A stretch of DNA of 64,000 bases. Origin: QHXM01 sp963697975. GTDB taxonomy: Bacteria > Acidobacteriota > Blastocatellia > Pyrinomonadales > Pyrinomonadaceae. This document shows positions 23,491 through 31,834 of the stretch, piece after piece (position 1 is the stretch's first letter; each line of letters opens with the position of its first letter). The DNA is taken from NCBI GenBank assembly GCA_963697975.1, contig OY969111.1, positions 2,976,001 to 3,040,000 on the forward strand, read 5' to 3'. A program made the translations under genes and the position numbers. Under the pieces are notes generated by a model. The model saw only the letters and a list, made by a program, of their open reading frames with translations. It searched no databases and was not told the origin of the DNA.

Positions 23491-24555
23491 TTGAAACGCC
23501 GCAACTTTCTTTCATCAATCGCCGCCGCCGGATGCGCCCTTCCGTTTGTTGGAAACATAGCCCTCAGTAGTCAAAGCCAATCAAGACAGAGCGCTTCTGA
23601 CCTGATGCACCCGAAGGTCCTGCGGCGCGGTGATACGGTCGGCCTGATTACGCCCGGAACATACGTCTCCGACCCCGAACGGCTCTCGCTCATCGAGCCG
23701 ACCATGAAGTTCTTCGGTTTGCGCGCGAAGATGGGTAAGAACGCGGGTAAGCGGCTGGGCACTTACCGCAGCTCGATTGACGAGCGGCTGGACGATCTTC
23801 ACAACATGTTTCGTGATAAAGAAGTTCAGGCGGTCGTCTGCATACGCGGCGGCTACGGCGCGTCTCAGCTTCTGGACCGCATTGACTATGACCTCATTCG
23901 CCGCAACCCGAAAATCTTTCTCGGCTACAGCGACATTACCGCCTTGCATCTGGCGATTCATAAACACTCAAAGCTGGTGACTTTTCATGGGCCGATGATC
24001 GTCTCGGATTTTACGGACTACACGCAGAAGTATTTCACCAAAGCAATCTTTGAGACCATGCCTATCGGCAAAGTGACCAATCCCGGAGATCAAACCAGTT
24101 TGCGCCCTTCGCACCCTTTGCGCACGATTCGACCCGGCACGGCTAGCGGGCCACTCGTGGGCGGCAACCTGACGCTCATCGCAACCACGCTGGGCACGCC
24201 TTACGAGATTGAGACGCGCGGGCGAATTCTCTTTCTGGAAGATGTTGACGAGCAGCCTTACAGCCTTGACCGGATGCTGACGCAACTGCGCCTTGCCGGA
24301 AAGTTTGACCACGCGGCGGGCGTCATCTTCGGCGAGTGCGCCGACTGCAAGCCGCGCGACTATAAGCCTTCTTTCGCCTCGCCGTTCTCGGTCGGCGAAG
24401 TGATCGACAACATTCTAGGTGAATTGAAAGTCCCGGTTCTCTCCGGCCTCGCCATCGGCCACACGGAAGACCAACTGACTCTGCCGCTCGGCGTGATGGC
24501 CACACTCGATGCGACCAATGGCACGCTGGACATCAAAGAGGCTGGCGTAAGTTGA
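23491..24555 (+). CDS. LD-carboxypeptidase (S66), exported
   Basis: Starts at TTG 23491, supported by AAGGAG ending 8 bases upstream. A signal sequence with a twin-arginine-like start (KRRNFLSSIAAAGCALP) exports the protein. The catalytic triad of muramoyltetrapeptide carboxypeptidases is visible: Ser147 in LGYSDITALH, Glu250 in LEDVDEQPYSL and His324 in AIGHTEDQLTLPLG; IRGGYGASQLL is also conserved. Family members trim the terminal D-Ala from cross-linking peptides of peptidoglycan or recycle muropeptides. Length (354) fits exported members. Neighbours do not refine the role. Confidence 0.92.
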   Translation: MKRRNFLSSIAAAGCALPFVGNIALSSQSQSRQSASDLMHPKVLRRGDTVGLITPGTYVSDPERLSLIEPTMKFFGLRAKMGKNAGKRLGTYRSSIDERLDDLHNMFRDKEVQAVVCIRGGYGASQLLDRIDYDLIRRNPKIFLGYSDITALHLAIHKHSKLVTFHGPMIVSDFTDYTQKYFTKAIFETMPIGKVTNPGDQTSLRPSHPLRTIRPGTASGPLVGGNLTLIATTLGTPYEIETRGRILFLEDVDEQPYSLDRMLTQLRLAGKFDHAAGVIFGECADCKPRDYKPSFASPFSVGEVIDNILGELKVPVLSGLAIGHTEDQLTLPLGVMATLDATNGTLDIKEAGVS

Positions 24556-24570
24556 TGAGTCGGTTGGAAA

Positions 24571-24683
24571 AGAAATAGACAGGATTAACAAGATGGAGAG
24601 GAAGGAAGAGAAGAAGCATCAAGCTTCTTTGACCAGTCTTGTCTGCTTAATCTTGATAATCCTGTTAATCTCGGTCTATTTCT
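24571..24683. repeat. imperfect long inverted repeat
   Basis: AAATAGACAGGATTAACA on the left is mirrored by AATCCTGTTAATC followed by GGTCTATTTCT on the right, with inner AAGATG/CATC and GAAGCATCAAGCTTC pairings. It lies between the carboxypeptidase and sulfate-transport genes. It resembles widespread AATCCTGT-type intergenic repeats; a related TCCTGTCAATCCTGTCC string occurs at about 31560. Confidence 0.65.
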
Positions 24684-24780
24684 GCCTCTTATTATCTCTT
24701 CCTCAAAACACGCAATCTGTGCTATAGATTCGCCTTACCTTAGCAACTGAATACGATTACGCGGTCAAAGCTTGTCAGCA

Positions 24781-25857
24781 ATGAGGGAGGTTATCAAATC
24801 CTTTATGTGGATAACTATATTCAAAAATAGAGCGACCCTGATTTTGCGAGTGGGCTTCGCTTTCATGTTGTCCCTGCTGCTTGTGACAAGCAGTTGCCTG
24901 CCGCAGTCTCAACAGACCGGCAGCGGGGCACAGAATATAACGCTCTACGGCTTCTCGATCCTGAAAGAGGTGTTGGAGAAAGCCGTCTTTCCGGCCTTCG
25001 CCGCCAAGTGGAAGAAGGAGCATGGGCAGGACGTGATCTTTACTTCGTCGTTCGCCGGATCGGAAACCGTCACGAATCAGATTTTGCAGGGCGTCAAAGC
25101 AGACATCGCCATTCTCTCCATCGAACGCGACGCAGATCGTTTGAAGCAGGCGGGCTTCGTCACTTCCGACTGGCATCAGTTGCCGAATAAAGGCATCGTC
25201 AACAAAACGCCTTTCGTCATTCTCGTTCGCAAAGACAATCCGAAAGGGATACGCGACTTTCCCGATCTGGGAAAACCCGGCGTGCAGTTGATTCATCCTG
25301 AACCGGTTTCGTCGGGCGGCGCGCAATGGTCTCTGCTCGCCATCTACGGTTCGGAGTTGAAGAAGTCTGAGGCAGCGGGCGCGCGCGACGAGGGGCGAGC
25401 CTTGAAGACGCTGCAAGCCATCTGGAAGAACGTCATCGCTTCGCCGGATTCGGCGCGGGCGGCGCGCACGCAGTTTGAGACGGGGCACGGCGACGCGCTC
25501 ATCACCTACGAGCTTGAAGGTCTGTTGATGCGGCAGGCGAACGCGCCCATCGAAGTTATCATCCCGGAATCCACCATCTTCAGCGAGCACCCGGCGGTCG
25601 TCATTGACCGCAACGTCAGCGCGGACAAGCGCCCGGTGGTTGACGCCTTCATGCAATTTCTCTGGAGCGAAGAAGCGCAGCGCGCCTTCGTTCAATATCA
25701 CTTTCGCTCCATCAACAACGAGGCGCTAAACGAAGCCAGCACACAGTTCGGCCAGATCAAGCTGCCCTTCACCATCGAATATTTCGGCGGCTGGGGCAAG
25801 GCTTACCCCGACATCATCGAACACATCTGGCGCGACCAGGTGCAGAAAAGCAAGTGA
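24781..25857 (+). CDS. sulfate-type ABC transporter substrate-binding lipoprotein
   Basis: A periplasmic binding protein of the Sbp/CysP family. A hydrophobic signal ends in a lipobox-like LLLVTSSC. The mature part shows FAAKWKKEHGQDV, the anion-binding SSFAGSETVTNQILQG, and VKADIAILSIERDADRL, all typical of sulfate or thiosulfate binders. The C-terminus (EYFGGWGKAYPDIIEHIWRDQ) also matches. Start codon is uncertain: ATG 24781, TTG 24772 or ATG 24805. Its TGA is part of the first heptamer of the hairpin that follows. Sulfate is the probable ligand; related oxyanions are not excluded. Confidence 0.9.
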   Translation: MREVIKSFMWITIFKNRATLILRVGFAFMLSLLLVTSSCLPQSQQTGSGAQNITLYGFSILKEVLEKAVFPAFAAKWKKEHGQDVIFTSSFAGSETVTNQILQGVKADIAILSIERDADRLKQAGFVTSDWHQLPNKGIVNKTPFVILVRKDNPKGIRDFPDLGKPGVQLIHPEPVSSGGAQWSLLAIYGSELKKSEAAGARDEGRALKTLQAIWKNVIASPDSARAARTQFETGHGDALITYELEGLLMRQANAPIEVIIPESTIFSEHPAVVIDRNVSADKRPVVDAFMQFLWSEEAQRAFVQYHFRSINNEALNEASTQFGQIKLPFTIEYFGGWGKAYPDIIEHIWRDQVQKSK

Positions 25858-25928
25858 TGAGTGATGGATGATAGGTGATAGGAGGAAACCCTGTTCTTTC
25901 CTATCACCTATCACCCATCACCTATCAC
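25855..25928. repeat. heptamer hairpin, GTGATAG class (copy 2)
   Basis: Begins with the TGA stop of the binding-protein gene and ends 10 bases before the permease ATG. Left units GTGATGA/GTGATAG, right units CTATCAC/CCATCAC, with GGAGGAAACC-type core. No separate ribosome-binding site is visible before the permease. Confidence 0.85.
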
Positions 25929-25938
25929 TTTTTGACCT

Positions 25939-26775
25939 ATGAAGTTGAGCCTCTCTCCCATGCGGCATGTGCGCGGTTTTGATGTGGTGCGCCCCTTTAG
26001 TATTGGGACGATCATCGCGATCATGCTGCCGCTCGTGCTGCTGCCGCTGGCCTCGATTTTCTACTTCGGGATGAAGAACGGGGTGGGTAGCTTCTGGGCT
26101 GCGCTGACCGCGCCCGAAGCCATCTTCGCGCTCAAGCTGTCGGTGATAACGAGTTTCTGGGCGACCGTCTTCAACGTCATCTTCGGACTGTTTGCCGCCT
26201 ACGTGCTCTCGCGCTACGACTTTCGTGGGCGCAATGTCCTGATTGTCATTATCTCTTTGCCGACCGCCATCCCGACCGCTGTGGCGGGCTTCGCGCTGCT
26301 CCTGTTGTGGGGGCCATACGGCACGCTGGGACGCCTCATCTCTCCTTACGGTGTTGATGTGATGTTCACGGCGTGGGCGGTCATCCTCGCCAATATCTTC
26401 GTCACGTTTCCGCTGGCGTTTGGTGTCATCAAGCCCGTCTTCGACACGATGAGCCGCTCACTCGAAGAAGCCTCGGCGACCATCGGCGCAACCCGCTGGC
26501 AGACTTTCTGGCACGTCACGCTGCCCTCTCTTCGCGGCGCAATCGTCACGGGCGCGCTCCTGACCTTTGCCCGCGCCGTCGGCGAATTCGGCTCGACCAT
26601 TCTCGTCTCCGGCAATCTGGCGATGAGCACGCAGACCGCGCCGCTCTACATCTTCGCCAAGTTCAACGAAGGCCAGGTCGAAGCCGCCAACGCCATCGCC
26701 ATCGTCCTCGCGCTTTTCTCCTTTGGAATTTTCAGCATCCTCTTTCTAGCGCGAGATTGGTTAGATACGGAGTGA
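25939..26775 (+). CDS. sulfate-type ABC transporter permease (CysT/CysW family)
   Basis: 278 residues with about six membrane spans and the coupling loop EEASATIGATRWQTFWHVTLP followed by GEFGSTILVSGN, a CysT/CysW and ModB-type signature. Classical sulfate importers use two different permeases, CysT and CysW; only one is encoded here, so either it forms a homodimer or a second subunit lies elsewhere. The ATPase gene follows after 6 bases. Confidence 0.9.
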   Translation: MKLSLSPMRHVRGFDVVRPFSIGTIIAIMLPLVLLPLASIFYFGMKNGVGSFWAALTAPEAIFALKLSVITSFWATVFNVIFGLFAAYVLSRYDFRGRNVLIVIISLPTAIPTAVAGFALLLLWGPYGTLGRLISPYGVDVMFTAWAVILANIFVTFPLAFGVIKPVFDTMSRSLEEASATIGATRWQTFWHVTLPSLRGAIVTGALLTFARAVGEFGSTILVSGNLAMSTQTAPLYIFAKFNEGQVEAANAIAIVLALFSFGIFSILFLARDWLDTE

Positions 26776-26781
26776 AGAGCG

Positions 26782-28047
26782 ATGCAGTCCGGCGAGTTTA
26801 AAAATATCTTCGGTGATGAAACGCACGTGACGGATGCCCCGGCGTCGCAGGGAGAGCGCGGTGTAGCTGCCAGCGTGCGCTCTGTGAGCAAGAGTTTCAA
26901 AAAGACGACGGTGCTTGAAGACATAGATTTCGATGTTGCCGAGGGCGAATCCCTGGTTCTGCTCGGAGCGTCAGGGAGCGGGAAGACAACCATCTTGAGA
27001 ATCATCGCCGGGCTGGAAGAGCCGGACACGGGGCGCGTCATTCTTCACGGCAAGGATGTGACGGAACTTCCGGCGCGCGAGCGCGGCGTCGGCGTCATCT
27101 TTCAGGCTTACGCGCTTTTCCCGCGCATGACCATCGAGCAGAACATAGGCTACGGCCTGCGCATCCGCAAACGCGCGCGACATGAGGTTAAGGAGACGGT
27201 TGATCGTTTGATTGAACTGGTCGGTCTTGAACAACATCGCGGGAAATATCCTTCGCAGCTTTCCGGCGGGCAGCAGCAGCGCGTGGCGATTGCGCGCACG
27301 CTCGCCTATAAACCGCAGGTGCTGCTTTTCGACGAGCCGTTCGGTGCGCTCGACGCGCAGATGCGCGTTCGTCTTCGCCGCGAAATTCATCAGCTTCTCA
27401 AGCAGGTCAACCTGCCCGCCATCTTTATCACTCACGATCAGGAAGAAGCTCTCGAACTTGGCGACCGCATCGCCGTGCTCAACGCCGGACGCCTCGAACA
27501 GATCGGCACACCCGACGACGTTTACAACCGGCCTGAGACCGAATATGTCGCGACATTCTTAGGCGCGGCTAATCTGTTGCTTGGCGTCGTCAATAATGGT
27601 GCGGTCGAAATCGGCACAGCCGGGATTCCGGCACATGAAGAGACCGTGAAGTTCCGTGAGGGACAGGCCGTCAAGCTGGTCTTTCGTCCCGAAGATGCTT
27701 GCCTGAGCAAGACAGGCCAGCTTCCTGAAGGTTGTCGCCGTTTAAGCAACGGCGTCATCGAAGAGATTAACTTCGTCGGCGCTTATGAGCGCCTCACGCT
27801 CCGGCTCGATCTGGTCGCACGCCAAAGTGTGACGGGCGAACCTCTGCTCTACAACGTGACCATCAACACGCCCGAACAGCGACTGGGCATCCCCATCATC
27901 GTCACGCGCACCAAGCCCGAAGCCGCCACCACGCGCCTTAGCATCAATGACCGCGTCGCCGTCGGCCTGACATCTTTCCGCGTTCTCCCAAACTTCACCC
28001 TCGCCTCAGAACGCGCGGGGCGAATCGTGGATACGAAAAACAAGTGA
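26782..28047 (+). CDS. sulfate-type ABC transporter ATP-binding protein (CysA-like)
   Basis: 421 residues. After an unusual 30-residue N-terminal leader, the nucleotide-binding domain shows Walker A GASGSGKTT, Q-loop VIFQAYALFPRMT, signature LSGGQQQR, Walker B VLLFDEPFGALD and switch ITHDQEEAL. From about 280 to the end is a TOBE-type regulatory domain (VKLVFRPEDACL). It drives the importer formed with the two preceding genes. The TGA stop is provided by the first GTGATAG heptamer of the following hairpin. Confidence 0.92.
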   Translation: MQSGEFKNIFGDETHVTDAPASQGERGVAASVRSVSKSFKKTTVLEDIDFDVAEGESLVLLGASGSGKTTILRIIAGLEEPDTGRVILHGKDVTELPARERGVGVIFQAYALFPRMTIEQNIGYGLRIRKRARHEVKETVDRLIELVGLEQHRGKYPSQLSGGQQQRVAIARTLAYKPQVLLFDEPFGALDAQMRVRLRREIHQLLKQVNLPAIFITHDQEEALELGDRIAVLNAGRLEQIGTPDDVYNRPETEYVATFLGAANLLLGVVNNGAVEIGTAGIPAHEETVKFREGQAVKLVFRPEDACLSKTGQLPEGCRRLSNGVIEEINFVGAYERLTLRLDLVARQSVTGEPLLYNVTINTPEQRLGIPIIVTRTKPEAATTRLSINDRVAVGLTSFRVLPNFTLASERAGRIVDTKNK

Positions 28048-28119
28048 TAGGTGATAGGTGATAAGAGAAAACGCTGTTCTTACTTATCACCTATCACCTA
28101 TCACCTATCACTTATCACT
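28044..28119. repeat. heptamer hairpin, GTGATAG class (copy 3)
   Basis: Three GTGATAG-type units on the left, five CTATCAC/TTATCAC-type units on the right, core AGAAAACGCTGTTCTTA. Overlaps the stop codon of the ATPase gene. Confidence 0.88.
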
Positions 28120-28272
28120 TGCCCTTCACTTGTCCTTTGCCCCGTCTTTTATTACATTCATCCGACCCGATAAATTTTCGCGGCGTGCTTCCAGAAGAGA
28201 GAGGGACTTCTCGCCATAGACCCGCAAACGCATAAGCTGCTGGTTGCCATCGCATGGCTCGTCATCGCCACC

Positions 28273-29811
28273 GTGCATGGCTACGGAGCGGCGTGGCTGG
28301 CGATTCGGATGCTCTTTCGCCCACGCAAACCCGTTAAGCTCTGGGGCAAAACCATCTGGCCGCAGGGCATGATTCCGCGCCACCGCGAGCGTCTGGCCGA
28401 GACTATCGGCAACGCTGTGGGCAACGAGCTTGTCTCGCAGGACACCATCGTCAACGCGCTCTTCGAGACAGACTTCTTTCGCCGCAAGGTCGAAGGCTTC
28501 GTCGATTCTTACACGAGAGAACTTCTCTCGACTTCCTATCCTTCCTTCATCGAAGCCTTGCCGACAGCCGCCCGCGCACCCGTGCTGGATGCCATCTCCG
28601 CGCTGCAATATCGCATCTCGGATTACATCAGCAACATTCTCAAGAGTGAAGAGACCGCCGCGCAACTCAATGCCTTTATAGACCGCCGCGTCAACGAACT
28701 GCTCGCGCGGCGTCTGGCCGAGACGGTGGGTGATGAGACGTTTGAAAAAATCCTGGGCTTCATCGAAGACCGCTTTCGCGGCCTCGTCAACGAACCCACG
28801 CTGGAAGCGAAGGTGCGGGATTTCATCAGCGCCCGCCTTGACGATCTGGCGAACAGCCGCGCCACGCTCGCCGAGGTGTTCACGCCCGCCACCGTCGCCA
28901 TCATCAAGGAGCGGATAGACGAGCAAGTGCCGCCCGTCGCTCATCATCTGGCGGAGCTTGCCACGAGCCAGAACACGCGCGCGCGCATCGGCGCTTTGAT
29001 TAAGCGCGAGGTTGACGAGTATTACCAGCAGCTTTCCTTCTTCAAAAAAATCTTCGTCTCGCGCGGCAAGATTCACAGCGAAGTTGACGAGATGGTCAAC
29101 AGCACGCTGCCGCGCCGCGTCGAAGAGTTTCTGCTCGGCGAAGCGTTCGAGCAGGAGGCCGAAAAGTTTCTGGACACGACGATTGACGACCTGCTCGCGC
29201 GCCCGATTAACGACATCCTCGGCCAGATTGCGCCCGACAAATTAGAGACGATTAAAGATCAGATAACGGAGCGCGTGCTAATTCTCGCGCGCAGCCCGGA
29301 ACTGGCGACAACCGTCTCGGCTTATTTGACGGACGCGCTTGAGCGGCTGCGGCCTCATACCCTGCGCGCACTGTTGCAGCATCTCAACCCGGAGTCGGCG
29401 CAGCGTCTTAAAAGTTTTCTCTCGAAGGGATTGCTTCAGGTGCTCTCACGCGAAGAAACGGCGCGCACTATCAACAACATTCTCACCGCGCAGGTCGAGC
29501 GTTTACTGATTACGCCCATCGGACGCCTCTCCGAACAAGTGCCGGAGGCATCAATTCGCAAAGCGTCCGCCGCGCTCACCGAGCGCATCACTCAGGCTGC
29601 GCGCGAGCGCCTGCCCGCAGCAATCGCCGAGTTCGACATCGGCCAGATAGTTCGCCAGAAGGTCGCGGGCTATCCCGTCGAAAAACTCGAATCACTCGTC
29701 CTCTCGGTCGCGCAGCAGCACTTGAAGACGATAGAACTCTTCGGTGCGGTCATCGGCTTTATGATCGGCATCGCACAGGCTCTCTATTTCTGGTATTTTT
29801 CGGGAAACTAA
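28273..29811 (+). CDS. DUF445 family membrane-associated protein
   Basis: Residues from the GTG at 28273 give 512 amino acids: a WLAIRMLFRPRKP motif characteristic of DUF445, a long helical region with repeated short motifs (IDDLLARPI, QIAPDKLETIKDQI), and a C-terminal membrane helix (LFGAVIGFMIGIAQALYFW). In the family an N-terminal membrane helix precedes the WLAIKMLF motif. Here the matching helix (LLVAIAWLVIATV) is encoded in frame upstream of 28273, back to about 28216, yet that stretch has no ATG, GTG or TTG before a stop at 28171. A GAGGGA site lies 9 bases before an ATA at 28216, so a non-standard start is possible. Function of DUF445 is unknown; envelope-related roles are assumed. 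Confidence 0.8.
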   Translation: MHGYGAAWLAIRMLFRPRKPVKLWGKTIWPQGMIPRHRERLAETIGNAVGNELVSQDTIVNALFETDFFRRKVEGFVDSYTRELLSTSYPSFIEALPTAARAPVLDAISALQYRISDYISNILKSEETAAQLNAFIDRRVNELLARRLAETVGDETFEKILGFIEDRFRGLVNEPTLEAKVRDFISARLDDLANSRATLAEVFTPATVAIIKERIDEQVPPVAHHLAELATSQNTRARIGALIKREVDEYYQQLSFFKKIFVSRGKIHSEVDEMVNSTLPRRVEEFLLGEAFEQEAEKFLDTTIDDLLARPINDILGQIAPDKLETIKDQITERVLILARSPELATTVSAYLTDALERLRPHTLRALLQHLNPESAQRLKSFLSKGLLQVLSREETARTINNILTAQVERLLITPIGRLSEQVPEASIRKASAALTERITQAARERLPAAIAEFDIGQIVRQKVAGYPVEKLESLVLSVAQQHLKTIELFGAVIGFMIGIAQALYFWYFSGN

Positions 29812-29866
29812 TTTCCGCAGCCCCGTTGGGCTGACTTGAAACTCCAGCACAAGCCGCTAATTTTAT

Positions 29867-30985
29867 ATGCTAACTTTTCTTCAAGCTCTCGCCGCTCGAC
29901 CACGCGCCGCCATCACGCTCGCGCTTTGTTTCATCGTAACGGGCTGCGCCAGCCACACGTCGTCACAGGCAAACGCGAATACGTCACAACTTCCTCCAAT
30001 CGTCGCCACCGTTAATGATCATCCCATCTCGACCAGGCTCTATGAGATGTACTTGAAGAACGGGCGCGAGGAATTGGGACTCGACCCGAAGACCGAAGAA
30101 GGGCGAGCCAGGATTGAGCAGCTTCGTGAAGGCATCGTCGCCGAGTTGATTGATCGCACGCTGATCACGCAGGAGGCGGAGCGACGCGGACTTCTTATCT
30201 CTCCTGAGAAGATGACGGAAGCCGAGCAGCGCACCGTCCAACAGTTTGGAGGCGACGAGAAGTACGACGCTTATCTGCGTGAGCATCATTTGACGCGCGA
30301 CGAATACCGCGAAACCATCAAGAGCGAAATCTATGGCGAGTTGCTGCGCGCAGAGTTGAGCAAAGGTCTCATGGTCACGGACGAGGAGATTCAGAAATAT
30401 TACGAAGCGCACAAAGCTGAGCCGCAGTTTCAACAGCCTGAGCGCGTCACGGCTTCACACATTCTCATCAATGCGCGCGCCAACCTAATCGTGCAGCAAC
30501 TGCAAAGCGAGAAAAATCTGTCGGGCGAAGCGTTAGCCAAAGCCGCGCGCGAAGAGATGGAGAAGCGTCGCAAATTAGCCGAGGAACTGCGCGGGCGTGC
30601 AGCCGCAGGCGCTGACTTCGCCGGGCTTGCGCGCCAGCATTCGGAAGACCCATCCTCGCGCGAGCAGGGCGGAAGCCTCGGCACATTCGCCCGCAATTCT
30701 CACACAAGAAGTTTTGATGAAGCGGCGTTTGCCTTAAAACCGGGGAAGGTAAGTGAGGTCGTGCAAACGGAGTATGGCTTTCATGTCATCAAGGTGACGG
30801 CGCGGGAAGCGGCCAGAGCACAGACGCTTTCCGAAGCAACGCCGGAGATTCGCCGCCTGCTGATGGCCGATCGCGAGGCCGCGAAGTTGACCGAATCGCT
30901 CAAAGAGATTCGTCGCAAAGCAAAGATTCACATCAACGAACCCTTCCGCCTCGGCGCGCTCAAAAACGAATTTCCTTCGACCTGA
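29867..30985 (+). CDS. SurA/PpiC-type peptidyl-prolyl isomerase lipoprotein
   Basis: A periplasmic foldase of 372 residues. The signal ends with a lipobox (FIVTGC, Cys near residue 27). A SurA-type N-terminal helical domain follows (about 45-185), then a parvulin domain (about 190-325) recognisable by VTASHILI, the GADFAGLARQHSEDPSS loop, GGSLGTF and VVQTEYGFHVIKV. These enzymes assist folding of exported proteins, which fits the large protease arsenal encoded downstream. A charged helix interrupts the parvulin domain near 210-245 (EEMEKRRKLAEELRG), as in many SurA relatives. Confidence 0.9.
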   Translation: MLTFLQALAARPRAAITLALCFIVTGCASHTSSQANANTSQLPPIVATVNDHPISTRLYEMYLKNGREELGLDPKTEEGRARIEQLREGIVAELIDRTLITQEAERRGLLISPEKMTEAEQRTVQQFGGDEKYDAYLREHHLTRDEYRETIKSEIYGELLRAELSKGLMVTDEEIQKYYEAHKAEPQFQQPERVTASHILINARANLIVQQLQSEKNLSGEALAKAAREEMEKRRKLAEELRGRAAAGADFAGLARQHSEDPSSREQGGSLGTFARNSHTRSFDEAAFALKPGKVSEVVQTEYGFHVIKVTAREAARAQTLSEATPEIRRLLMADREAAKLTESLKEIRRKAKIHINEPFRLGALKNEFPST

Positions 30986-31035
30986 TTCAGGAAATTCTGC
31001 TAGATTAATCCTAAATCTTACGAAAGGAGAGGCGA

Positions 31036-31215
31036 GTGATAGACAATCAAAAACTCAACAAATTCCAGTCAATGTCAGACAGTGAGTTAATAAGGCAGGC
31101 CGCTAAGGGCGGCCTTCCACATATAACAAAACCAGATAACCTTAAAGAACTAGACTTAGAGCGCGAAGAAGTAATAGAAGTGCTGATGCAATGGGACGAA
31201 ATGCACAACCCTTAG
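31036..31215 (+). CDS. small hypothetical protein, 59 residues
   Basis: Starts at GTG 31036 after a strong AAAGGAGAGG site. Composition is acidic and helical (SDSELIRQAAKGGLP, then ELDLEREEVIEVLMQWDE). Codon use is unlike the neighbours: AGG, ATA, CTA, TTA and AAA are common, and the gene is far more AT-rich, suggesting recent acquisition. It is followed directly by an array of REP-like palindromes. I do not recognise the family. Confidence 0.65.
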   Translation: MIDNQKLNKFQSMSDSELIRQAAKGGLPHITKPDNLKELDLEREEVIEVLMQWDEMHNP

Positions 31216-31253
31216 AAGCTGTTTGGAAAGACCATGAAATCCCCGAAGGGGCG

Positions 31254-31417
31254 GCCCAGGGCGCAGCCCTGGGTCATGACAGAGATAAAATGATGTAGTC
31301 CTGAAAGGGCGGAATAAGGGCAGCGTATTTATTCCGCCCTTTCAGGGCTTAATAAAGAAACTGGAATCTACTCCTGTGGCGTTGCCACAGGCTATTACAT
31401 CGTCGCTCCTTCGGAGC
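31254..31417. repeat. array of REP-like palindromes
   Basis: Four consecutive stem-loops: CCCAGGGC/GCCCTGGG around 31255-31274; an 18-bp perfect stem 31300-31317 with 31329-31346 (CCTGAAAGGGCGGAATAA arm); CCTGTGGC/GCCACAGG at 31373-31391; GCTCC/GGAGC at 31405-31417 followed by TTTTC. No gene is present. The last could terminate transcription from the foldase gene. Confidence 0.8.
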
Positions 31418-31611
31418 TTTTCTAACAGATTCTTAAAAGCAGTGCGTGAGTAAGAGCGAAGGCGGCGAGACGCTATCTCTGCCGCCTTCGCTCTCTCAGA
31501 GTCCTATTTTCAAAATATGACACCATCCATGAAATAAACCCCACCCGTTTTCTTTACGTCCTGTCAATCCTGTCCATTTTTCATCACCTGTCATCGCCTT
31601 CTCCCCCCTGC

Positions 31612-31712
31612 CTCAAGTTTTCCTCAAGTCTCTAAACCCATTCAAAAACCGCTGATTTCCTAAGAAAACCGGGCGTTTCCTCGTTCTCCGGCCTGCTCAA
31701 GTTTTTCTCAAT
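31612..31712 (+). promoter_or_regulatory. tandem CTCAAG direct repeats upstream of the first subtilase
   Basis: Two pairs of hexamers, each with an 11-bp period: CTCAAG at 31612 and 31623, and CTCAAG/CTCAAT at 31696 and 31707. The pairs start 84 bp apart. Identical architecture recurs upstream of the second subtilase and a related one before the M36 gene, so this is probably a shared activator or repressor site. The region 31420-31611 shows nothing else I can name. Confidence 0.6.
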
Positions 31713-31834
31713 CGAAATCCGTAAATTTGTCTGCGTTGGTTAGCTGAAAAAGCGCCGCTTCGACAACAAGACGCCTATCGCAATTGAAAATTTCAGAAAC
31801 TCGGCCCGAAGAGCCAGACAACCGGAGAAAGCTC

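Noticed and set aside
28126..29076. Long open frame on the minus strand opposite the DUF445 gene
   Set aside because: No family likeness or ribosome-binding site; it mirrors the codon pattern of a convincing gene on the plus strand. Similar long frames opposite the sulfate-binding protein (24775-25701) and leuC (61661-62554) were rejected for the same reason.
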